Assembly: GCA_949752745.1 (NCBI GenBank)
Contig: OX457027.1
Location: forward strand, 77,183,214-77,247,213
From: Protula sp. h YS-2021
Taxonomy: Eukaryota > Annelida > Polychaeta > Sabellida > Serpulidae
DNA length: 64,000 bases
Direction: 5' to 3'
The notes beneath the pieces are model-generated. The model was not told the DNA's origin. It worked only from the letters and a program-made list of their open reading frames with translations, and did not search any database. Shown here piece after piece: positions 55,468 to 64,000 of the stretch. Position numbers and translations under genes: made by a program. Position 1 is the stretch's first letter. Each line of letters starts with the position of its first letter.

Positions 55468-55808
55468 GTGTGTTTGTTTACCCTGGAATACCCAATCTGC
55501 TTCCCGCCCTCGTACAGCCCCCCTCCCCTATACTGGTAACGATTCCCAGTCTATTATTTTAATAAACACAGTCATTAGTATCTTTTTTTTGTTTTTCATT
55601 TTACTTTTTTTTTGGGGCGGGGGTTAGTGGTAGGTACCGGTACTACCGGATTCCTCGGCTGTGATAACACCACACATTGTATACGGTAATAGAGCGCGAG
55701 ATAGTATGTGTGAGTTGTGTCTGTGCAGGATCGGAGTCAAGAGGAAGGGGCCCCAGGAATTTGGAGGTGGTGGTACTGCATCTAGTTCGTTGAATGTTGA
55801 AATCGATC

Positions 55809-56752
55809 AGGGGTCATTCTGATAATGCTAAACACATCCATTTCTATCACTTGCTTTTGCTTCTTGGGTCGTGACTGTGATACAAAAATGGCATTTTTAA
55901 TCAATATGTCTTTATTTGCCATAAAGCGTGAACATAAGCATTGGCTACAAAGCTGGAGTATGGACAACTCGCCGTAATGCCAATTCGCCATAAACCAAGT
56001 CGCCATAATTTCCGAAATGCTTTCAGCTCGCCATAGATCTTGCCAGCTGGCCATGCTGTTTAAATCTCCTGTCGCCTTGTGTATATATATATATTGGTTA
56101 CAACCGAAAAATGGTGTGTAAAATACAAGAACTAAACAGAGTGTGCGTGTATAAGGAAATTGTTTACTATCGAAAAGGGGTTTTAAAAAGAAAGAAATAG
56201 AACGAAAAACAAATTTATTTATCCAGATTTGTTGAACTGATTTCAAGACCAAAAATTTACTCCTTTTATACAGGAAAATTAACACTCAGTTGGAATTTCA
56301 TTTCAAAAATAATTGCAATATCTCCCACCAGCACTCCATTGCAATTTCATTTAAAAAATAATTGCAATCTCTCCCGCTTATAGTGGGATTGCAATTTCAT
56401 TTCAAGAACAATCACAATATCTCCCACTTATACTCCAGTGTATTTCCAACTAATTGCTTCCCTATCGGTTTTACTGAATTACTTTCATGTATTTCAATTA
56501 AAGGAATTGCGATCCATTGTTGTTAAACTGAAAATGGTGTGTAAAACTGGTGTGCAAAAAAAAAAAAAGAAAAAAATCAAAAACATTCAGTTGAACATGC
56601 ATAAAAAATGAAAGCATGAAATTAGACTTAAGTAAAAGAGGACATAGTCACGAAAATGGTTTGTAAAATGTAAGCAAAAAAAAAAGTATGGCGAGTTGGT
56701 TTCCAAGTCGCCATATGGCGAGTTGGATTTATGGCGAGATGCCCTGACCCCT
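55809..56752 (+). mobile_element. Palindromic-end element, CGCCATA word (block 2 copy)
   Basis: Copy of 50810-51749. Confidence 0.6.
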
Positions 56753-56988
56753 ACAAAGCTTTATGCGGAATTGCGAGTGCAGTCGATACCGGTTAATGGC
56801 ATAGCCAGTTTCCCAAAGTACATTACATATTTAGCGATTTATGCGATTATCCACAATACTTTATATGAAAAAGAACATAATGGGTTTTACTACAGTATGC
56901 ATGTAACCGACTTATGCTATGAACCGATTACATTTTTCACGAAGTGGCATTAATCACAATAAGTATATAGAAACTTGTTACTTTTCAG

Positions 56989-57193
56989 GAAGAACAGAAA
57001 GAGAGGCCACCCATGGACATATTCAAGGCTATATTCTCCAATTCTGAGAGTAGCTCGGGAAGCAGTAGTGACGAAGACGAACCCTCGCGACAGCCCACAG
57101 CACCGGCTGCCCACTCACAGCCGCACCAAGCTTCCGGGTCACAAATAACACATGCTCCCGTTTTGGTGACGCAAGAACGTCAAGAATCTACAG
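56989..57193 (+). CDS. GPATCH1: GPATCH1 locus C exon MDIFKAIFS, block 2
   Basis: Second copy; the terminal exons it should join are outside the window. Confidence 0.85.
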
Positions 57194-57749
57194 GTTTTTT
57201 ATTCTCTATCTACAAATAAATTCTGGCATTGCATGAAAGTGATTCTGGAAAAGCACTCGGGGAGGCTACTTCTACAAAAGCTGTATCTTCCAAATCGCGA
57301 CAAATTCACCTTCTATTAATAACATTCAATTTTTATTGTTAGCGTTTAGTCAACAACGTAATAATGTCGTCTCAGTGTGCCCTCACTGCGCCTCATCTGA
57401 GTGGCTCGGCCGCTGCACCTCACTGTGTCAGCGTGTCCTCATTGCGCTTCATTTGAATGGCTCGGTCGCTGGACTTCATTGTGTATTTTTTTTCCATGAA
57501 AGTGCAGTCCTCCACTGTGCGTGGCTCCAAGATAATGAGGTAAAAACCTAATGGTCATATTATCTAAAACCATGAATTACGACTTTTGCAGTGGAATTTA
57601 GACTGATGGACCCATGACGCTTGTTGGATTGACGTGATACAAGCGGCCTGCTGGCTTCACCCTCTGCACGATGATAAAATATTCAGTTTTTGCATGACTT
57701 GTGCAACCAAAAAACGTAATACGATATGCTGGTTGGTGTGAATCGCGTG

Positions 57750-59735
57750 TTAGGGGAGGGAAAATTCCTGATATTCGTTACTATGCAGCGCCACAAACAG
57801 CTTGTCGTCGGTCATGACAGTGCACAGAGGGTACTGTCCCAGTCCATTCAGCTGAAGGCGCGACCATTCTCCTGCAGGGCTCAGTGTCTGTAAGCGATGA
57901 TTGTTGCAGTCCGCTATCAGGAGCACTCCGTCAGGATCTACACCAGAGAGGAGAGGACCCCACAGCTGGCCATTAGCAGTGCCGTGCCTGCCGTGTGTAG
58001 CCACGTGCGTCCCGGCGTGTGTGTACTGTACGACTGTGTGGCTTACAACCAGCGCGACATAGACGTGATTCTCAGTCACCTGAATGGTGTTTGCATCGTG
58101 TCGTTTGTAGTTGTGAACACTAGTCTTGCTCCGCCTGACATAGCGTCCTCTCTGCTGTGAGTCTGTCGTGAGGATAACAATCTCGCCACGTGTGTCTTCT
58201 AACGCATAGACCGTGTCCTCCATCACGGAGACATCACAGAAGTTGCCACGCTTTACCCGCGTGGCCGCGCTGCCGTCCTGGCGTGCCACGAACAAGCCGT
58301 TTTCAGCGGCAATAATGACGCCGTCACGAACCTGTGCTACTGATCGACATTTACCTGTGTTGTCGAAGGTGACTGTTCTCACCGCGTCACCGGCCATTGT
58401 CCGGATGTGAATGTTATTCGTTCCGTACTCAACACACCAAAGCTGATCTTGATTTTTTGCAAATCGTGCGCAATGAAAAGGTGTCTCTGTCGTCTTAATT
58501 AACTGGGCTGGCTTTTGCGTGACACCGGTCAGACGCCGTGCTATTGTCATGGACCTCTCCCTTACGTCACCCACACTGTTATCCCATACGTCACCCACAC
58601 TGTTATCCCATACGTCACCCACACTGTTATCCCATACGTCACCCACACTGTTATCCCATACGTCACCCACACTGTTATCCCATACGTCACCCGCACTGTT
58701 ATCCCTCACGTCACCAACACTGTTAACTTCACTGTTCGCAGTCTGTATAAATGTAGCGGCCATTGGCTTGAGAACTGGCTCATACTCATCGTTTCGGTCT
58801 ATGAACGAAGCCAGGCTGTTGCCCAGCCCCGAGTGAATGGCGTTGAGCAGGCTTGCCCCCCGGGTCGTCGTCAGTGTGGTGTCGCTCAGCTGCACGATGT
58901 TCTTCTCACTCTTTAGTTTCACTTCTAAGGTACTGATGTTTTCTTCTGCTTCGGCAAGTTGTTTCTTTTTTATGATGTCCAAAGCTTGCTTGAGTTGTTT
59001 GGAATCTTCGCGAACTCTTGTCAAAGTTTCTTCGGTGTATTGGTCAATCTTTGTTTCGAGCTGTTCATATTGTTTGTTCAGGTCATGTGCGTGTGCTTTC
59101 GCGTCATCCAGGGCTTTTGCAGTACCTGCTATGAGCTGTTCCACATTGCTCTTGTGTCCCTCTACAACTGGAACAGCCTTCTTCAGGGCATCGTCGATGG
59201 TCTGCGCGGAGTGGTTTTTGTGATCCGTTCCGTTACACAAGAGGCATATAAGCTGCTGACAGTCGGGGCAGTAGAGCTTCACCAGTTCCTCGGGGTGCTG
59301 TGTGCAGTACACATGCTTGTCGACGACTGGCGGTGAATTCTCGTCCAGCACGATCCATTTGTGGCGTTTTAGGGAAGAAAATCCGTCGTGGTGATCTCGA
59401 CAGACTTGGCAGAAGTTTTCCTTGCAGTCACGGCATCGCCAAGCGGGCTTCTCCGACTTGCATTTATCACACGATTGTCCTTTCGCCGCCTGGTCTAACA
59501 CTTCGAGGAGCTCCTTGACAAAATACATTGGTCGGAGGCTCTCCTTAGCCGTAAACATCCTGCAGAGCGGGCAGTTGTAGCCAGTCTTGCCTCCCTCCGT
59601 GACAGACTTAAGGCCGTAGACACAGGACTCGCAGTAAAAATGTAGGCACGTCAGAGCAAGGGGGTTGTTGAATTTCCCAAAGCAGATAGGACACTTGATA
59701 ATGGTTTGCAGCTTCTCGGTAGTTGCGCTGGCCAT
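57750..59735 (-). CDS. TRIM-C: RING/B-box/coiled-coil protein with NHL-like C terminus, 661 aa
   Basis: Same domain order as TRIM-B: RING at about residues 15-58, B-boxes at about 89-116 and 144-175, coiled coil to about 310, NHL-like blades to the end. The start at 59735 is chosen as in TRIM-B, after a minus-strand acceptor. A linker between coiled coil and propeller holds seven tandem copies of an octapeptide (NSVGDVWD and variants) where A and B have one. This makes the protein 44 residues longer than TRIM-B, after loss of a YPSS stretch. All zinc-binding residues are kept. Antisense inside the GPATCH1 locus C intron region. Substrate unknown. Confidence 0.92.
   Translation of the reverse strand: MASATTEKLQTIIKCPICFGKFNNPLALTCLHFYCESCVYGLKSVTEGGKTGYNCPLCRMFTAKESLRPMYFVKELLEVLDQAAKGQSCDKCKSEKPAWRCRDCKENFCQVCRDHHDGFSSLKRHKWIVLDENSPPVVDKHVYCTQHPEELVKLYCPDCQQLICLLCNGTDHKNHSAQTIDDALKKAVPVVEGHKSNVEQLIAGTAKALDDAKAHAHDLNKQYEQLETKIDQYTEETLTRVREDSKQLKQALDIIKKKQLAEAEENISTLEVKLKSEKNIVQLSDTTLTTTRGASLLNAIHSGLGNSLASFIDRNDEYEPVLKPMAATFIQTANSEVNSVGDVRDNSAGDVWDNSVGDVWDNSVGDVWDNSVGDVWDNSVGDVWDNSVGDVRERSMTIARRLTGVTQKPAQLIKTTETPFHCARFAKNQDQLWCVEYGTNNIHIRTMAGDAVRTVTFDNTGKCRSVAQVRDGVIIAAENGLFVARQDGSAATRVKRGNFCDVSVMEDTVYALEDTRGEIVILTTDSQQRGRYVRRSKTSVHNYKRHDANTIQVTENHVYVALVVSHTVVQYTHAGTHVATHGRHGTANGQLWGPLLSGVDPDGVLLIADCNNHRLQTLSPAGEWSRLQLNGLGQYPLCTVMTDDKLFVALHSNEYQEFSLP
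58556..58735. repeat. 24-bp coding minisatellite in TRIM-C
   Basis: Plus-strand unit TACGTCACCCACACTGTTAT, CCCA; seven copies, several identical, all in frame. Confidence 0.95.
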
Positions 59736-59751
59736 CTTCTGCAAAAAAATA

Positions 59752-59752
59752 A

Positions 59753-59783
<31 letters not shown>

Positions 59784-59790
59784 AATGAAG
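59752..59790. repeat. AAT microsatellite at TRIM-C 5' side
   Basis: Same as 25170-25215. Confidence 0.9.
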
Positions 59791-59872
59791 GCTCGAGTAA
59801 CAGGGTACAATGACATATTATCATATCTGCCAGCTTATCTGACTTGGAGTCGTGTATATATATCTATATAAA

Positions 59873-62609
59873 TATGTTACAGCGAATCTGTAAAACCAGC
59901 GAATCTATAGATTCGCTGAAAATTTTAGCAAATCTGTTGATTCGCTGACTGACTTAGCGAATCTGTAGATTCTATAGAATTTACAGATTCGCTGGTTTTT
60001 TACCTAAAAAATTATACAGATTCGCTGAAATTGCCTGATCGGCCATCTTCACCGACATGATCACTTGTTTTCGATAATATTTGAAATTTAAGTGCTTTTG
60101 AGTGATTACGTTACTCCAGATGTATTTTACACACATTTTCCTTGGTTTGTGTGATGGGAATACATTAAAATCAGGCTTCATTCTCTGTTTCCATTGCTAT
60201 TAACTCATTTCATGTAGCTAAAATACAGCAATTACATGCTTTCACACCGGAATAAAGTTCCTATTCGTTGAAATCCTTGTCCTATCAGTTTCTGTTAAAT
60301 TAAACTATGAGTATGCGGAGCATCGGAAATTAAGACTGATTGGATAAGCGCACCGTAATTCAATTGCAATTTGTATCACCCAGAGGTGAAGAGATTTTTG
60401 TGTTGCACTCACGGAAAAATAATTGCAATATGACTACTGGCAATCTGAACGATACTCAGAAGGGGAGTAATGATTGCAATTTATTTAGAAACAATAGTAC
60501 ACTGTATTAAGATTTGCTGTGATCACTTTTATGAAAGACGATAACTCAAAGAGAGAAACTTAATTTAAGCCTTCGTGAATATTGATAGCAAATATTTTCG
60601 ATCGCTGTCCAATATTGTTTTTCATTTGAAACTAGAAATTCGCATTTCAACAATGCATTTTAAAGTTAGTTAAATAAAGTATGTGTAATTTTAAATGTTC
60701 CGATTGCAATATATCACATTCCCCAAAAAACAAGAAAAAGGTGTGTAAAACACCTCTGGAGTAAAGAAGTCACATAATTGCAATTAAATTTCAAATATCA
60801 CCCAACACAAGTAATCCTGTCTGTAGATTCGCTGAAAATTTTCAGCGAATCTACAGATTCGCTAAGTGAGTCAGCGAATCTACAGAATTATATATATATA
60901 TATTTTCAGCGGCTTTGTAAAGTCGCTGGTTCACTTATCGGCTTTGCAATTTGTTTTTTTGCTATTTGTAATTTATCATTAAAATGTGAATTTAATTTTC
61001 ATTTACAAAACCTCGAATTTTTCTATTTTTTACTCTACATTGCGTGCAACTTTGCGCACCATATTTGATTTGTTTGATTTATTTGATTTTCTGGTAACTT
61101 TTATTTCTTTGATTTTTTCTCGATTTAGCAGAGTTCGTGCCTTTTTATAGAACATCGCTCTTAGTTATTTGTAAATTCTCATAACTTGGAAATGGTTGGG
61201 TAAGCAAAAATGCAATTATCATTACCCGGAGTTGAAAAGATATGGATCTAGGACAATACCTTCACACAATACCCAACGGATGATACCCCAAACAATACCC
61301 TCCCCAGACCATTACCCCCCCCCTCTAGGAACATACCCCCCCCCTCCAGTGCCAATACCTCCCCCCCAACCATTATTTTTTCCAATTTTCATTTTAAAGA
61401 TTTTCATTAACGAACAATAAACTAACACAGTTCTGTGATCTGTGGTTAAAAGCTAAGCCATTTCGCCATGATCCAGTTGAAAGGGGTATAATTGCAGTTC
61501 CACAACGCTTACAACTCATCTCATGTGATCCATTGGTAAAAGCTGTTGTACATAAAGAATATCCTCTATGATCTAGTTAAAAGGTGTATAAATGCAATTT
61601 AATGCATGCGTTCCATAATTGCAATTATCAACTCACGAATTAGGAACATTGCTGGCGACTTCTCCAACCGCAACATACTGGACTACATACTGGAATAGCG
61701 CAAAATATTTATTAGTTTTGAAAGATGTGGACTATAAACTTGCAGGTTTGACTGTGAATAAGACGTAGATATATCGATGTAAAGATTAAACACAGCTTTG
61801 GAGAGAAATAAAACATATCGCTGTAGTTTTTCTTTTCAGTTTGTTGTAACTTTGAAAATTGGAAATATTCTGGTTGGAGGTGGGGGGGGGGGTTTGGCAC
61901 GGGGGGGGGGTGTATGGTCTGGGTGGTATTGTACCGGGGTTATGGGTCGGAACCTAAAAGATATATTTACTCTGTTCGGAGTGGGAGATTCTTGACAAAC
62001 CAAAGCTAGTGAAATTTTGGTTTCCTTAACAGAACAATAAGATCAAAAGAACAGATCCATTCTCTGTGATGAGTTTCTTTGCAGACTTACTGGAACAACA
62101 AAATTGCAACTACTTATTTCATGTCAGGCAATTCAGTTTGCTTAAAACATAATTGCAATCTGTATTATGGTAAAATTGCAATTATGATTTCGCTGACATC
62201 CTGTGATTGTGAAAGAAAGATATCCCTGGCTTTAATTGACTTTTAATTATATGCACTGTCTCTTAGAAGAATGAATAATTTAATGCAATTACAAACAGGT
62301 TCTAATCTTGACGAAATAACCATAAAATGGTGTGTGAATGGCATGTATTAATGTGTGCCATATATTAAAAGAATAATAATTTCTCTCATACTTTCATTTA
62401 TTATTAATCTTGACAAAACGACTAAAAATGGTGTGTAAATAGCCTATTTCATAGACATATTCTTCTGTATCATTTCAGCGGAATTGTCAAATTTTCTAGC
62501 TCTAAAACCAGCGGCTTTGTAAAGCCGCTGAAAATTCCAGCGGTTTTGCAAAGCCGCTAAGTGAACCAATGACTTTGCAAAGCCGCTGAAACAGATCCGC
62601 TGTAACATA
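59873..62609 (+). mobile_element. Composite palindromic-end element (copy of 25301-28043)
   Basis: Same heterologous ends and same central joint as the TRIM-B copy, differing at scattered bases, so it was duplicated with the locus rather than inserted anew. Confidence 0.65.
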
Positions 62610-62699
62610 TATATCTATCTATGTTTGAGCTTAGTTATCCTTGATTGCAAATTAGAATTGGCAGTGCACATGATTATCGTGTCATTCTCATTAACAATA

Positions 62700-63620
62700 C
62701 TTTAGATAGTTTTTTGAGAAGGCCCCTTATCTTATCACATCAGTATGGGCATCCTTCGTCTATATGTACGTATCTACGTGTGTACGTGTGTAAATTTTTA
62801 CTTAAAATGCTTCTTCTGCTTTCAGTTTTGATCGGACTGCTTTAAATTTTATACGAATGTTCTGTAGCTAGGCTTGTCTTGAGAAATTACTTTTTTTGGG
62901 CGATCCGCCAAAAATTGGGGGATTTAAAATTGTTTGGCTGCCAGTTTTAAAATGCTTCTTCTCCCAAGATTTGATCAGAGTTTCTTTAAATTTTGCACAA
63001 ATGTTTACTAAGAAGGCCTCGCTTGAAAAAGTATTTTTTGTTGGCGATCCACAGAAAATTGATCAAATGGGTTAATTTCTGAATTTATTGGTTGCAAATT
63101 TTCAAAATGCTTCTTTTAAAATTTTGATTGTTTCCGTTCCATTTTGTACGATTGCTCTTTAGATGGTCCTCTCTCGAAAAATTACTGTTTTTGGTGATCT
63201 GCATTCCAAATCTTCTGGTTGCAAATTTTCAAAACACTTCTTCTTCTTCTATTTGGATCGGATTACCTTGAGTTTTTGCATAAATGTTCGCCAGGCTGTC
63301 CTGTCTTGAAAGTTCATTCTTTTGGCGATTCTAATGAAAATTGGGTAAATGGGGGCATGTAAAAAAATTTTTACTAACTTATTTTCAAAATGCTTCTACT
63401 CCCACATTTTTGATTGCATTGCTTTCAAATTTTGCGCAAATATTCGCCAGTCGCTTCTCTCTTGAAAATTGTGTGTGTTTATTTTTTTGTGGCGATCCAC
63501 CAAAAATTTGCTAAATGGTTGTTGGTAGCCAGTTTTTTAAATGTTTGTTCTCCCACAATTTTTATCGGTTTTCTTCCTAATTTTGAAAGACTGTTCCCCA
63601 GATGGTTCTGTCTTGATTAA
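62700..63620 (+). repeat. Core-unit array (copy of 28130-29060)
   Basis: Near-identical copy with a few base changes. Confidence 0.7.
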
Positions 63621-63896
63621 TTGCTGTTGTTGTCTATCCGTCAAAATCAGGAGTTTGCGGGACGCGGATTTGCGCGTAAATGTCACAAAAAATTGGCCCG
63701 GGAAACAAAAGAATTTGGGCTTGCGTCCCAGGGGACGCATAAAAATCTGTCTTCACACGTGCATTATTACTAAAAAATACTGACTTTTGAAGCTTTTGCT
63801 ATTTTTACCAAATTTCTTGGGGCCCGGCCGAAAATCCCTGGGCCCGGATAGATATAGGATATATCTTAGAAAAGTAACGATATTCCTATAAATATA
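63621..63896. other. Flank, no gene seen
   Basis: Copy of 29061-29330. Confidence 0.4.
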
Positions 63897-64000
63897 ATTG
63901 AAGGGGTCCATGCATAAACCTGATAACTGCAGTTATCAGCAGTGGAGAAAAACGCTTTTAAAGTTTGAAATTTTAATAGCAAACATAGGTTTTTCCCATC
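63897..64000. mobile_element. MITE, left part, cut by window end
   Basis: Begins ATTGAAGGGGTCCATGCATA as at 29331. Confidence 0.75.

Larger units (their letters stand above)
43554..57193 (+). pseudogene. GPATCH1: GPATCH1-like gene, locus C (5' damaged, exon block duplicated)
   Basis: Same exon order as locus B up to MDIFKAIFS. It is then followed by a second copy of the last five exons because of the 5-kb duplication. Differences from B: about 88 bases deleted from the GWTPS...EDFMDDE exon; ATA instead of TAA in the DLSEHGMAP exon; 8 bases missing at the 3' end of the AFGVGALE exon, shifting frame into the next; one base fewer in the CKRFNV exon; and the shared conflict in 45249-45463. If exon 52190 splices to 53071 the frame meets TGA within a few codons. 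The terminal exons are outside the window. Most likely a non-functional or partial copy, or a place of assembly error. Confidence 0.65.
53038..58035. repeat. 5.0-kb tandem duplication, second unit
   Basis: Second unit. It begins inside the GPATCH1 intron at TAACAGTCGG and continues into intact TRIM-C. Four bases (TTGA, 53034-53037) at the junction match neither parent in register. Confidence 0.92.

Overview
The window is eukaryotic nuclear DNA, most likely from a marine invertebrate and probably a mollusc (gastropod-like). The reasons are spliced genes with GT/AG introns, long AT-rich introns full of microsatellites, a RING/B-box/NHL-like TRIM gene of the type expanded in lophotrochozoans, and repeats that combine a GTCC-type tetranucleotide tract with tandem ~160-180 bp core units, which recalls the 'pearl' elements of bivalves. 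The organism call is inference. No bacterial or viral gene is visible.

The window is a tandem array of one compound unit, in which a GPATCH1-like G-patch gene (+ strand) carries an antisense TRIM gene (- strand) inside a large intron. Three loci are seen. Locus A gives only the end of the unit: TRIM-A (1-1320, cut by the window edge) and the last four GPATCH1 exons (5377-8155). Locus B is nearly complete: GPATCH1 exons 13647-22390, nested TRIM-B (23310-25163), then terminal exons 32530-35378. Locus C has GPATCH1 exons 43554-52190, a second copy of five of them (53071-57193), and nested TRIM-C (57750-59735); its terminal exons lie beyond the window. B and C repeat at an offset of about 29.8 kb.

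Locus C carries a younger ~5.0 kb tandem duplication (48033-53033 and 53038-58035). Its breakpoints lie in a GPATCH1 intron and in the TRIM propeller-coding region. It leaves a truncated TRIM fragment (52747-53033) joined to antisense GPATCH1 sequence, and it duplicates a GPATCH1 exon block out of frame.

From 16174 onward the locus B splice phases agree through twelve exons to the stop at 35378. The 5' exons of both B and C are damaged: stop codon, deletions and unresolved frame conflicts. C also has an 8-bp frame-breaking deletion. At least these two copies may therefore be decaying, truncated or wrongly assembled. The TRIM reading frames are open in A, B and C.

The rest is repeat DNA. The most unusual class has ends built from perfect palindromes whose 'word' differs between families (AATCTGTAGATT, GGCTTTGCAAAGCC, CGCCATATGGCG) while internal motifs are shared. 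Comparison of paralogous loci gives empty sites that show the outer limits of several insertions.
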